NCBI RefSeq assembly: GCF_032854445.1
Contig: NC_088302.1
Location: 28,295,080 to 28,359,079 of the forward strand
Origin: Liolophura sinensis
Taxonomy: Eukaryota; Mollusca; Polyplacophora; Chitonida; Chitonidae
Direction: 5' to 3'
DNA length: 64,000 bases
Part shown: positions 12,060 to 24,700 of the stretch, piece by piece
How the letters are laid out: the number at the start of each line of letters is the position of its first letter
Numbering within the stretch: the stretch's first letter is position 1
Program-made: the position numbers and the translations under genes
The notes under the pieces: generated by a model
Database searches by the model: none
Told to the model about the DNA's origin: nothing
The model's input: only the letters and a program-made list of their open reading frames with translations

Positions 12060-12720
12060 GTTATTTTGATTGCACTGTCTGGCTGGTATTATTATTTGAT
12101 ACTGTACATTCTGGCTGTAATCCGTATCTGAGACTGCACTTTAGCTAGGACCGCACTTTCTGGCTATCTGTTATCATTATCTGTTGCTACACTTTCTGAC
12201 TGTTATTATTATCTGGGACTGCACTTTGTCTTGGAACGCACTTTCTGGCGATCCATTACCGTTATCTGGCATTACACCTTACGATTGTTATCATTACCTG
12301 GAACTATACTTTATAGCTGTCATCGGCATATTGATTACACTTTATAGCTTTTATCATTATTTGTGAGTGGACTTTCTTGCTATTGTCATTATCTATACTG
12401 CGCTTTTTGGCTGTAATCGTCGGGATTGGGCGTTCTCGTCTTTATCGTTGTTTGGGATTGCCCTCTCTGGTTTTTATCATTGTTTGGGATTGCACTCTCT
12501 GGTTTTTATCATTGTTTGGGACTGGACTCTGCTTTTTATCATTATCTGTCATTGGACTCTCTGGTTTTTAGCGTTTTCCGGGACTGTACTCTCTGGTTTT
12601 TATCATTATCTGTTATGGACTCTCGTTATCCCAGCTTTTTTTATTATTTTTTTATCGTTATTTGGGACTGAACCTTCCGGTTAGTATGTTGTTGTGTCGG
12701 ATTGTACTTTCTGAGTCTTG
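12060..12720. repeat. Degenerate minisatellite, unit about 32 bp
   Basis: The unit includes TTTTTATCATTGTTTGGGA and CTGCACTCTCTGG. It is best kept at 12440-12620 and decayed to the left. Because 32 is not a multiple of three, all plus frames stay open together, which explains the overlapping reading frames here. Confidence 0.8.
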
Positions 12721-12834
12721 TCGTTCAATTTAGCCCGGATGTCTCCTACAACTGCGTTTCAAATCAGATATGAATAATGGGAAAGCTTCGTCCGTAATTA
12801 TATTTTACGAGTGTATAGCCGTAAGGAGAGATGA

Positions 12835-13290
12835 GTGTACACACAATGATATGTTTGAGATGTGTATATACACAGTGAGAGTGAGATGAGTGCACGCCTG
12901 TGTACATGAGATATGTGTACACACAGTGAGAGTGAGATGAGTGCACGCATGTGTACATGAGATATATGCACACACAGTGAGAGTGAGATGAGTACACGTC
13001 TGTGTACATGAGATATATGCACACACAGTGAGAGTGAGATGAGTGCACGCCTGCGTACATGGGATGTGTGTACACACAGTGAAAGTGAGATGAGTGCACG
13101 CCTGTGTACATGAGATGACTGTACACACAGTGAAAGAGAGATGAGTGCACGCCTGTGTACACGAGATGACTGTACACACAGTCAAAGTGAGATGAGTGCA
13201 CGCCTGTGTACATGGGATGTGTGTGCACACAGTAAGATGTGCTTACACAGTGAGATGTTGTACACAAAGTGAGATGTTTGTACACAATCA
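12835..13290. repeat. 51-bp minisatellite, about 8 copies
   Basis: The unit begins ACACACAGTGAGAGTGAGAT and continues GAGTGCACGC and TGTGTACATGAGATA. The last copies are shortened. The period gives long minus-strand frames with 17-residue repeats that need not be protein. Confidence 0.9.
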
Positions 13291-13299
13291 GGAATAAAC

Positions 13300-14320
13300 T
13301 CAAGTAAACTTTTTGGGTTGAAATTCTTCTCAGATTTGTGAGTTGCAATTAGAAGGTGTGCAGGTTGGAAATTTCGGAGGGCGTAGAAAATAATTTCGGG
13401 GCGTGATAAAGTTGTTTCCTAAGCGAATTGAAATTATTCTTATATATCTAAATACAAAGGTGATTGGGAGATGGGATTCTGCAGGGTCAGGACAATAGAA
13501 CGAGCACGGTCTCTCTTTGTTTTCAAAAGCTGTAACATTTTGTAGGACATGGACTTTGATGGCACTCTGAATACGTGATACATTTTCACGGGGACAAAAA
13601 CAGTCTTTAAAAAGTACAAAATAGTAAGAGTTAACCCAAAAAACTTTTGAGAGTTGACCTTCAAAAAATTACTATAATACTGATGCTTGAAAATCTTCTT
13701 GCAAATAAACGGCATTGGGAAAAATTGGACAAAGAAGTGGGCTTTCGTCATGTAATCAGATTTAATCAGATCCCAAATCAATCTTGCTCTTAATGATTGT
13801 GGGACTCCCTATATAAAGCCCTACATGTGATTTATGGTTGTTTGTAACAGCCATAACATACTACGTGGAAGCCGCACATTGCATGAAGGTTTTAGATTTT
13901 TGAAGCGTTATAAGTTAAAGTACTTACAGCTCATGCTTCGCCTAAATCCCAGATAATTATGTTGTATAACTGTAAACCAAAAATGTCGAAATACATAAAG
14001 CAAAAACTAGACAAAATAATAAATGTTGTATGTAAGTTATTAGCGTCTTGCATGGGTTGGTTTATTTTCAAACCTTTATCATCTTTATGCGGCTAACATC
14101 ATATGATCCACATTATTTTTGTTTTGATGTATGAAGACATGACTGTGCTCCTTTGAGGCAAGCCACGAGTGAGAATGTGTCAGATTGAACATTGCTGTGG
14201 AGTAGTCGTGTCGGCGTAGGGGATCACCTGTTCAAAGCTACTCTTTTTCGGCCCTAACTATCCAGTTGAAACAAGACAAAAGGAAAAGTCATACTAGGCA
14301 TGCAGATTCACATTTATCCA
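13300..14320. other. Intergenic, nothing recognised
   Basis: AT-rich. A 113-codon minus frame at 13440-13781 has no supporting feature. Confidence 0.35.
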
Positions 14321-14412
<92 letters not shown>

Positions 14413-14417
14413 ATATA
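14321..14417. repeat. (TA)n microsatellite
   Basis: About 85 bp of pure TA followed by ATAATATAATATAG. Confidence 0.98.
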
Positions 14418-15378
14418 GTCCTCTATATATTTAACAGCGCTATAATCAAAGAAAGAAACAAATAAATAAATAAAGAAAGAAAGAAAGAAAGAAAGAAAAC
14501 AACAATAAATAACATTAACAAATACATTATATAATCAGTCCCTGGCAGAGTGAGACAATAATATTTACCTCCTTCCCGCCCCCGCAAATAATCATCCCGA
14601 ACAATTACACATGGTCTTAGTTTGATCAACGATGAACGTTTAAGTTAAAACGCAGCAGGACGGGGCTATTTCAATGAATTTAAAGTATGACTGAATGTTT
14701 GAAAAGGTGTTCTATAGTTTCCCAAAAAAAAAAAAAAAATAAAAATAACGTTGCTTAGTATAGATGCTTTTAAAAATACCGTGCTTTAATTATAAGCTAA
14801 AAAGAACGCTTTTGTATTTAGGACTTCGCTGATCTGGGAAGATCATGCCTGTATAGTGTGGCCATTCCACCTGCATTAGTGGAAGAGGTGATTCGTACAG
14901 TTCGTAACGAATGACAGGTACTGTTTGCTTCTTCAGCTCATCGTTTTTTGTTTTTTTTTTTTAAATATAACCCACGGAGTATATATAACAAGTATATATT
15001 TACCCAACAAAATGTCTATCACATTTAAGAACTTTTCACATATACGAGGGCGGTTATTTCTGGGGGTTGGGGGAAGCCGGACTATCCAGTTTCTGACAAA
15101 CTATCCCAACCCCCCCTACAAAAAATGTGCCTGATTCAGTCTCCAAACCACCCTGTTTGAACCTAAGTGTATAAATGGCTAAAACAGGCCAGATGTTTGG
15201 CAACATGTCAATTAAACATAAAAAAATCTCGGCATTGGTCTTATCAGGTACCGGAGAGCGGAGAACACGGCTATTCGGTTAGGATATCGGCAAATGCCAG
15301 GAGTTAAAATCAATCAAAACGACAAATGTTCTTAAATAAAGCTACAGTCACGTGTCGCATTTCTACCGTGTCATAGGG

Positions 15379-15643
15379 CTATCTACTTAACTCAGTGATT
15401 TCCACACTGCACGCATAAGCCCAGCTAACACTCAGTGAGCAGGTATCGCGTGCGACTTGGTCTCGTGCGCTGTCGCGGGCAGCAGACTTTTGCCACGTGA
15501 CCTTTATTCCATGAACTGAAACATCCCCACAGTTACAGTTGGTGTTCAAATCTCCATCAAATCGGAACGTGACGATTTTGAGAGAGTTCACAATACCTCC
15601 GTAGCGACAGATTGTAGTCACGTGTCTACCATCTGGGAATGAC
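15379..15643 (-). CDS. Possible terminal exon of an unrecognised gene (87 codons)
   Basis: A good acceptor (TTAATATTCAG) at 15644-15654 opens a reading frame of 87 codons that ends in TAG at 15379. The peptide is balanced in composition, with TTICRYGGIVNSLKIVTFRF, then CNCGDVSVHGIKVTW and CSLSVSWAYACSVEI, giving an alternating hydrophobic pattern and five Cys as in an extracellular beta-rich domain. Local GC is higher than in the neighbours. No partner exon was found upstream on this strand and no family is recognised. It does not match the module of genes A-D. Confidence 0.35.
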
Positions 15644-16004
15644 CTGAATATTAATCGTAATTTTTATTAACTGCATTTATCAGATCACCTTTATAGGATT
15701 ACAGCAGGAGGCTCTGATCAACTCAATCTTGGTGTTTTTTCGCTCAGCTGAGTTTTACGGAATAAATTTGCTATAAAATATAAACCAATTCATTACATAA
15801 ATCAATACATCAAAATATTTTTCTTACAAATGTTATACACGGGTACGGATAGTAATATACAAATAAATATTTATTTTATTTTATTTATTTCAGTCTTTAT
15901 TCTTGAATATGGCGATACTCAATCAAATCAAACAATAAAATTCTTGAAAATAAATAAATAAATAATTAAATAAATAAATAAACAAACAAACAAACAAATA
16001 AATA

Positions 16005-16062
16005 AATAAATAAATATTTGATTTTTGTTTAACCTTACTCAAGAATGTATAACATATAATGA
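16005..16062 (-). repeat. SINE tail fragment
   Basis: After an A/T-rich AAAT/AAAC microsatellite (about 15950-16012), TTGTTTAACCTTACTCAAGA matches the family 3' end. Confidence 0.5.
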
Positions 16063-17649
16063 CATTCATATGGAGTGTAGGTTACTGGCAAACTTGTCTC
16101 CAAAACTTCCCGAATATTGCTGACAAAGATTAGTCGTCATTGAAACACTGGCTCTTCAAAGCCGAACTTTCCATCATAGATATGCATGATTCACGGCCCA
16201 GTCAGGTTCCACTTTACAATGAAAGTGGAACTGATAAGAGTTCCAAACGACACTGAGTCTGAAAGGGTCTGTATTGAAAGTATACAGTGTATGGAAAAAA
16301 TTTATTCCACAGTACACGTAGAAGAAATGTCAAGTCATTCGCCGGTATTGCCAAGTACAGCCTGCCTTCATACGCCTTGGGGAGCGGATAAATAGTGGTG
16401 TGATAATTAATGGTGTGATAAATAGTGTTGTGATAATTAGTGCTGAGATATGCGGTGCATCACATCACTACTTATAGCTGTTTTCTAGTTTTAGGTGAAG
16501 AAAGGAACTCCATACCCACATACATTTGTTTTCAAAAAGAGTCTTGTCTTAACACACACTATCTGATGGAAGTTATGCCGGAAGCAATGACATTGGCTTT
16601 CGGAATGTCATATAATATAATAATGTAATATATTCACAGAAGCACTAGAGATTACGGCGAAGAAGCCCGACTGAGTAACAACGTTTCAGAAGCGAGATGG
16701 AAATTTTTTCTGATTAAAACCAGAACTGAACCCACGCCTGCTATTGATAAACACACTTATTTATCTCGGGCTGCGAAATAAAATTTTTTGCTTAATCGTG
16801 CGTGCGTTTAAATACATATATAAACTTAACTCAGACTGACCGATTATGTCAGACATTATGGTAAACAAACGTGATTCCGAGTTAACTGACAAATCACCGT
16901 CGTCGATTTATCAGTTTTCAAACACCAGCGCTAAGCAAGTAGTACCACCATTGGTCATTTTCTCTGCATCTTTGGACAGCCTCGCAAACAATAAATAATA
17001 ATAATAAACTTGGAGTCCGACATAAATGCCGAGTTCCTTTCTTCAAGAAGGCTTTTTGTTTCTGTTTTTTTATACCTAGGCCCTTTTAACGGCTCCGTAT
17101 TTATTATTGGTCAACAAAATGAGGGCTTTCTTGTACGCGAGCAAGAGCTCGTGGATGTCAACAACTGGCAGGTATTCCATAATACATTTATATACTTTAG
17201 TTAATTAGGATCTGTTGCAACTTTCAGTTGAACTGGGCTTGGGTAATGAGTTTTTACCACTGCTTACTGGAGCGTGGCTGCCTGATTCCCAGGGGAGAGC
17301 ACCGTGCTCGGCGGCAGGTTTTAGAGTGAGCAAAAACAATCCAAGTGGAACCAACTCGACAGAACATATAAGAGAAGCCAGCGGCGCGGGGCCCAGGGTC
17401 TATGAATCACTCTTATAAATAATAAAACACGTGATAAATTCAAATAGGCCAAGTAACAAATGGATGCCTCTGATCACATAGCCGCCGATGCCTCCTAGGA
17501 TTGACCGCTGTCGCATTTCAATAAGATCTATGCCAGAAGCTGAAATATGTCACTTATATAGATTCAATTCTTTCGATATGGGCATGATGCATGAAATCAT
17601 TTTTCAAATAGTAATATTTTCCCCAGTAGTTTAAGAAATGGAATAAACC
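16063..17649. other. Intergenic, nothing recognised
   Basis: A few copies of a GTGTGATAATTA-like word (16395-16445) are the only structure seen. Confidence 0.35.
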
Positions 17650-17787
17650 AAGTGGTTGGTTTCCCCTGGCCGCAGCTCGATCTCCTTCCACCTTAATGCT
17701 GACTGTCGTTGTACAATTGTAATATTTCTGAGTACACCAATCAAACAAAGAAATAAAAAATAAATCAATCAATAAATCAGTAAATCA
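17650..17787 (+). repeat. SINE family 1, degraded 3' part
   Basis: CTCCTTCCACCTTAATGCTG, GTCGTTGTACAATTGTAATA and ACACCAATCAAACAAAG line up with the family 3' end. Confidence 0.7.
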
Positions 17788-18304
17788 AGTGGTTAATTTA
17801 TGACTGATGTCATTTGCACTACAGGTGTAAGGCTTGTTATGTGATGAAATCCATAACTTTACTTAACTATTTTTTCTCTGTATTTTTAGGCTATATTTAA
17901 TATATAAGAATATTTGTTTCTGATATCAGAATCTGAACTGTTTCATTAATCATTATTCCGTTCATCAGTGCTGAAAAATTGCTGAAAATAGTTGAATCGG
18001 AATTCTCTATTCTCATCATTATACATGTATTAGTACATCTGTTTATAAGCAAAAAAACTAGAGATATGTTGTATGCAGCCATTTCTGTTCTTTTCAGTGG
18101 CTGAAAATTCGCATTCATTTTGCCTTTGTTTTATCTTTACGATTTTATTCTATTAAAAAGACACATTTACAGATACCTCCTGGTTTTCAATAACTGTTTT
18201 GAAAAATTACTTGTTACTTTGTGAAAAATTGTTTCTTAAATTATAAGTCATAAACATGCAACATATTAATAGCTTGGTGGACGATAGTGTATACAAACTA
18301 AATT

Positions 18305-18397
18305 CTTCCGGTTTCCTCCCACCACAATGTTGGCCGCTGTCGTGTAAATGAAATATTCTGGAGTACGGCGTAAAGTACTAATCAAATTAAAAAATAA
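18305..18397 (+). repeat. SINE family 1, 3' fragment
   Basis: It starts at TTCCGGTTTCCTCCCACCAC and ends GTACGGCGTAAAGTACTAAT plus an A-rich tail. Confidence 0.8.
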
Positions 18398-18653
18398 CAG
18401 TTAAATGAAGTTTTTTTCGGTTTGTTTAGACGTTAGGATGTTATCCTACTGAGGTAGTCGTCACGACATTGCTTACATATTGCGGAAGTGGTGTTAAGCC
18501 ATAAATCATGCATCATTCCTTCTGGAAAATATAAGTATCAGCACCAAAAGTATTATTTTACGACATATATTTACGTCAAAAAAATGTTTTTCATTGGGGG
18601 GGGGGGGGGGATTTTGGTTTGCTCATTTGTTTCCACAACTTCTTTCTTTTTTT

Positions 18654-18903
18654 TTTGATTGGTGTTTTACGCCGTAAGAATATTTCACTTATGCGACAGA
18701 GGCCAGCATTATGGTGGGTGGAAACCGGGCAGAGCCCGTGGAAAACCCACGACCATCCGCAGGTTGATGGCAGACCTTCCCACGTACGGCCGGAGATGAA
18801 GGCAGCATGAGCTGGTCTTGAGCTCACAGCGACCGCATTGGTGAGAGGCTTCTCGGTCATTACCCTGCGCTAGCGCGCTAACCGACTGAGCCACGGAGGA
18901 CCC
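18654..18903 (-). repeat. SINE family 1, full length
   Basis: On the minus strand the head reads CCTCCGTGGCTCAGTCGG (A box TGGCTCAGTCGG) and the B box is GAGCTCAAGACC. The whole central domain and the ACGGCGTAAAACACCAATC end follow. The tail is a pure A run. CACAACTT occurs on both sides, a possible short target duplication. Confidence 0.9.
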
Positions 18904-19574
18904 TACACAACTTTTTAAAACTTCCAATGGCACTTTGGCTTCGTGCTACTGGCGTGCAAGAGTTATCTCCCATGTTCTATGAGAATGAGTGGTCCAAGCG
19001 AACTCTGCCATTTGCATCGATGGAAGATTTGTTAAATTTTACATTTTCTCCTTTCAGCTTCTCCTATTCTGAAAGAATTATAAATACTAGTAGTATATCA
19101 TTCACCCTCATGAAGCTCTGTGAACTAAACTATATCGACCCATATTGCAATTAGAAGAGATATATATTTGCGTCTTAGTGCACTTGTGTTGTTTCACAGT
19201 ATTCATATTTATGCTCACAGGCTAGTGAAAAATTACGTATCTATTTGGTAAAATATAGTTATTGGTGCTCTTCTGTTTGTTCTATTTTGCAACCACCTTA
19301 ATAGTTCTAAGTAACGAACTCTATTCCACAAGCTATGTGGGACCTGAACAAATTAACTTTTAATGGGCGTTACCCTTCGCGGAACAGCCATGCGTCACTA
19401 ACGTTTTTCCACAAAAAATATCAGTATATTACCTATGTACATTCAATAATTGTATCTAAACTGCCTAGTGAAAAGCATAGAGAGTTTTCCTTACGGCAGT
19501 CATTCAGTATCATGATTCTTTTTTTGAACGCGGCCAATCTTTATAAGCCACACTGATGTAAAAGCGATCAATAT

Positions 19575-19815
19575 TTGTATTTATTTATATATTTGATTGG
19601 TGTTTTACGCCCTGCTGAAGAATTATTTCACTTATACAACGGCGGCCAGCATTGTGGTGGGAGGAGACCGGGCAGAGCCCGGGGGAAACCCACGACCATC
19701 AGCAGGCTGCTGACAGACATGTACGATCGGAGAGGAAGTCAGCATGAGCTGGACACGAACTCACAGTGATCACAATGAGAGGCTCCTGGGTCATTGCGCC
19801 GCGCTGGCGTTCAGG
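19575..19815 (-). repeat. SINE family 1 inside a minisatellite array
   Basis: It is nearly full length but cut in the tRNA head after GCCAGCGCGGCGCAATGACC. The 66-bp minisatellite occurs on both sides, and the junction with its tail resembles that of the next SINE at 20405. Confidence 0.85.
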
Positions 19816-20404
19816 CTTTGTAAGGCACATTAATCTCGATCTTTTTAAGCCAAAATGATATAGAAACGGTCGATCTTTGTAAGCCACTAATATAGAAGCG
19901 GTCGACCGTTATAAGCCACAATGACGTAGAAACGGTCGATCTTTGTAAGCCACTAATATAGAAGCGGTCGACCGTTATAAGCCACAATGACGTAGAAACG
20001 GTCGATCTTTGTAAGCCACTAATATAGAAGCGGTCGACCTTTATATGTCACATTGGTGTAGAAACGGTCGATCTTTGTAAGCCACTAATATAGAAGCGGT
20101 CGACCTTTATATGTCACATTGGTGTAGAAACGGTCGATCTTTGTACGCCACTAATATAGAAGCGGTCGACCTTTATAAGTCACATTGGTGTAGAAACGGT
20201 CGATTTTTGTACGCCACTAATGTAGAAGCGGTCGACCTTCATAAGTCACATTGGTGTAGAAACGGTCCATCTTTGTACGCCACTCATATAGAAATGGTTG
20301 ACCTTCATAAGCCACATTGGTGTAGAAACGGTCCATCTTTGTACGCCACTAATATAGAAGCGGTCAATCTCTATAAGCCACATTGATGTAGACAAGATCA
20401 GTGT

Positions 20405-20548
20405 TTATATTTATTTATTTATTTGATTGGTATTTTACGCCGTACTCAAGAATACGGCAACCAGCGTTGTGGTGGGAGGAAACCGGTCAGAGCCCGGGGA
20501 AACCGAAGACCATCCGCAGGTTGCTGGATTACCTTCCCACTTACGGCC
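20405..20548 (-). repeat. SINE family 1, 3' half, inside the same minisatellite
   Basis: It has the tail and central domain up to GGCCGTAAGTGGGAAGG; the head is absent. The left junction (GATCAGTGTTTATATTTATT) parallels that of the copy at 19575 (GATCAATATTTGTATTTATT). Confidence 0.85.
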
Positions 20549-20934
20549 CCAATCTTTATAAGCCACTGTGATGTGGATGCCGACAATATAAGGCACACAC
20601 TGATGTGGAAGTGGTCGATCTTTATGAGCCACACGGATATGGAAGTGTCAATACCATATACTCCGTACAGCGCATGTGCCGCTCTCTACGCTCGCTTTAC
20701 ATCAGTGCCACCAGTAAACAAGCTTAACCTTGCCGGATTTTACCCGTTACCTGTGATCATTTGCAGTTTTACTCTCCATACTATTGTAATATATAGATGT
20801 AAAAATAAGTAAAAAATAAGCTCCATATATTTCATTAAATTTCTCCAACGAACTACAAAAACACCCGACATCGTGGATGAGTAAAAAAAAGTAAATGGCA
20901 ATTTTATTAAAAATGTACACACAAAGGTGAATAT

Positions 20935-21715
20935 TGGATGACTCCTGGTTGAAGGTCTAGGCCAAGAGCTCTGTTGTTTGAAGGTCCAGAAGATAGGTTC
21001 TATCGCTTGAAGGTGTAGGCCAGGTTACTGTGGCTAGAAGGCCTAGGTCAGGTTAATGTCGCTTGAATATCTATGCCATGTTAATTCGGCTTGAATGTCT
21101 ATGCGATGTTAATGTTGCTTGAATGTCTCGGTCGGGTTAATGTTACTTGAATGTCTAGGCCAGGTTACTGTTGCTTGAATGTCCAGGCCAGGTTACTGTT
21201 GCTTGAATGTCTAGGTCGGGTTACTGTTACTTGAGTGTCTAGGTCGGGTTAATGTTACTTGAAAGTCTAGGTCGAGTTACTGTTGCTTGAATGTCCAGGC
21301 CAAGTTACTGTTGCCTGAATGTCTAGGTCGGGTTACTGTTGCCTGAATGTCTAGGCCAGGTTACTGTTTCCTGAATGTCTAGGCCAGGTTAGTGTTTTCT
21401 GAATGTCTAGGTCGTGTTACTGTTGCTTGAATGTCTAGGTCGGGTTAACGTTACTTGAATGTCTAGGTCGGGTTACTGTTGCGTGAATGTCCAGGTCAAG
21501 TTACTTTTGCCTGAATGTCTAGGTCGGGTTACTGTTGCGTGAATGTCCAGGTCAAGTTACTTTTGCCTGAATGTCTAGGTCGGGTTACTGCTGCTTGAAT
21601 GTCAAGGTCGGATTAATGTTGCTTGAATGTCTAGGTCGGGTTACTGTTGCTTGAATAGCTAGGCCAAGTTACTGTTGCTTGAATGTCTAGGTCAGATTAC
21701 TGTTGTCTCATTCTA
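20935..21715. repeat. 28-bp minisatellite, about 27 copies, directly 3' of gene A
   Basis: The unit is GAATGTCTAGGTCGGG plus TTACTGTTGCTT. The array stops four bases before the gene A stop codon. The first AATAAA on the minus strand after the stop is near 20902, beyond the array, so the array may be transcribed in the 3' untranslated region. Confidence 0.9.
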
Positions 21716-21718
21716 ATT

Positions 21719-24700
21719 TTAATCGATCCATTGGTCAACATCACAAATCTTTGCAGATATTAACACTCGGTCTCCACAACTGATTTCTCCTGAAAATAAA
21801 ATTATTTTCAGTAGAACGAAGAACGAAGTGGTAACAAAGAAACAAAATGGGATAAATAAAGTGGGATTTTAAAGGGTCAGTAACATGGTGGATGAAGAAA
21901 CCCACATCAGAATTAGCGGGATAGAGAAATTCACATCAGAATTAGCAGGATTGAGAAATTCACATCAGAATTAGCAGGAAAAAGGAATTCCCAACAGAAT
22001 TAGCCATTCCACATTTGGATCATAAGCACGATTGATAGATCAGGATTAATATTATAATCGGGAAAGACAAATCATATGGGGGCTACAATGAAGATATCTA
22101 CATCAGCATTAATAGTAGGACCAAAAGATCCGCATGAGTATCATAAGCAAGATAGAAAGGTCCACATCAGCATAATTAACGTCACAGAAAGATCCACATC
22201 TATATCATTAGCAGGATAGAAAGATACGCATTAGGATTATTAACAGGATAGAAAGATCCACATCAGTATCATTAGCAGGATAGAAAGATCCACATCAGGA
22301 TTATTGGCTTTCGAGAAAGATCCACATCGGTATCATTAGCAGGATAGAAAGATCCACATCAGGGTCATTGGCAGGCGAGAAAGATCCACATCGGTATCAT
22401 TAGCAGGATGGAAAGATCCACATTAGTATCATTAGCAGGATAGAAAGATCCACATCAGTATTATTAGCAAGATAGAAAGATCCACATCAGGATCATTGGC
22501 AGGCGAGAAAGATCCACATCAGTATCATTAGCAGGATAGAAGAATCCACATCAGGATCATTGGCAGGCGAGAAAGATCCACATCAGTATCATTAGCAGGA
22601 TAGAAAGATCCACATCAGGATCGTTGGCAGGCGAGAAAGATCCACATCAGTATCATTAGCAGGATAAAAAGATCCACATCAGGACCATTGGCAGGCGAGA
22701 AAGATCCACATTAGTATCATTAGCAGGATAGAAAGATCCACATCAGTATTATTAGCAAGATAGAAAGATCCACATCAGGATCATTGGCAGGCGAGAAAGA
22801 TCCACATCAGTATCATTAGCAGGATAGAAGAATCCACATCAGGATCATTGGCAGGCGAGAAAGATCCACATCAGTATCATTAGCAGGATAGAAAGATCCA
22901 CATCAGGATCATTGGCAGGCGAGAAAGATCCACATCAGTATCATTAGCAGGATAAAAAGATCCACATCAGGACCATTGGCAGGCGAGAAAGATCCACATT
23001 AGTATCATTAGCAGGATAGAAAGATCCACATCAGCGTCATTTGCAGGCGAGAAAGATCCACATCAGTATCATTAGCAGGATAGAAAGATCCACATCAGGA
23101 TCATTAGCAGGATAGAAAGATCCACATTAGTATCATTAGCAGGACAGAAAGATCCACATCAGGATCATTAGTATATTTAATTATTTGCTATGTATGGCAT
23201 TGGCGTGCATCATTCATTAGAATGGAAACGTCATTAAACAAACTACCACCATCGAATGGAAAAATGGGAAAATTTGGTCACTTGTGCGAACTTTGGTTGG
23301 TTTTGTGGCGCTCTTTTAGGTGAAATAGCACGGATCGCATCAATTCAAAGAGTAATGTTTGAACACGAAAACGACCGCTTTGATATTTAGAATGCACACT
23401 TACCGTCCTGTTCAAATAAGGATTCAGGATTGCTGGGTGTTTTGTAGACGAAATAGGGACCCGTGTCGTCGTCTTCCCAAGGACATGGGCTTGAGCAGTC
23501 GTCGTGAAGCCCAAAAATTGCGCAATTAGAAGAGCAAGCGCAAGGTCCTTCACTCACACAGAACAGCTGGTCAGGGTAAGTACAACTGAAAACATAAATC
23601 TAACACATGTGCATTCCTTCAATAACAAAATTTTACGGAAAAATAACGGAGAGGTAGATAATATATCTCCTCAATAACAACAACCACGCCAAAATAAGCT
23701 CCAAGTAAAGCTTTCCATCTCTTGTTTTAAATGTTCGTATGAGTAGCGGGACTGTCGCTGAGAGATTCGTCTAACTGAGTGTTCAGAGAGACGACTGTAA
23801 CCTGTAATCAGTGACGGTATGTGCCGGATCTAGCAGGCAAACTAAATATTCGTTTACCAGTCGTCAGGCAAAATGGGCGTCCCGGGTCAATAAACGTAAG
23901 GCCCAAAAAAACAACGTTCAACATAAATCACCAAAGAACAAAGAAAGTTATCAAGCATGAAATTAGGACGAATTTAACAAAAAGATAGAGTTTAACATTT
24001 TTCAGTGATGATGAAAAGACGCAAGGAATATTCTACGCGAATGAATGAAATTAGTATGCAGATCGTGCACCAAGTTGTCAACAACCAAAATATGTATCTC
24101 AGTTGTTGTGTACAATGCAACTGTTCATACTTATACCCAACTTGACCATCTAATTCAAGACGACGAATATATGTCCCTTGCCCGGAGCTAAGCGGAACTA
24201 GATACAAACATGAATCAGAGTGGCAGAGATTCTGGGCGCTCTGTCCACATTTACTTGCAAGAGAATTATATTCACTGTAAAACTTAGAATGAGGGCGTCT
24301 AGCGGAAAAAACCTGACACATTAGTTTAACCAGTAATAGTTCGTTAAGATGAACGAAATCGTCACATAACACGCAGGATGTAACAAATGTTACATGGCGA
24401 GATATCTACACGCTATATGCACGATCCTTGGATATATTGCTATCCAAGAAAGGGCAATTTACTCTGTCATATTGGAAACTATTCCTCTTGAGGTAATGTC
24501 GGCGTAAGAGTCAACTCCCGCCCTACGAGTCGTATCCCTTACCGTCTCGTTTAACTGCGGTTCCTCAGGTACCTGATGAGGTACGTGGATGAGCTGGCAC
24601 CGGCTCGAAAGTAGATAAATAAACAAGTACATAAACAAATCAGGTCTGCGTACACTATGTAACGGTAAATATACATTCTTACCTCTCAACTTCGAAAACG

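Larger units (their letters stand above)
19535..20650. repeat. 66-bp minisatellite interrupted by two SINE segments
   Basis: The unit is a 2 x 33 dimer: GCCACTAATATAGAAGCGG, TCGACC, then GCCACAATGACGTAGAAACG and GTCGATCTTTGT. The array occupies 19535-19570, 19816-20400 and 20549-20650; SINE sequence fills the gaps. Confidence 0.88.

Noticed and set aside
12764-13348. 194-codon minus frame with 17-residue repeats
   Set aside because: It is caused by the 51-bp minisatellite.
13440-13781. 113-codon minus frame
   Set aside because: Lys/Phe-rich composition typical of translated AT-rich DNA and no supporting signal.
21880-23172. Regular direct repeats looking like a CRISPR array
   Set aside because: The units are contiguous 32-bp monomers without unique spacers, and the context is a eukaryotic intron.
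23992-24372. 126-codon minus frame in intron 3 of gene A as an extra exon
   Set aside because: It does not fit the phases of exons 3 and 4, which join directly. The stretch is part of an old dispersed repeat whose other copy is full of stops.
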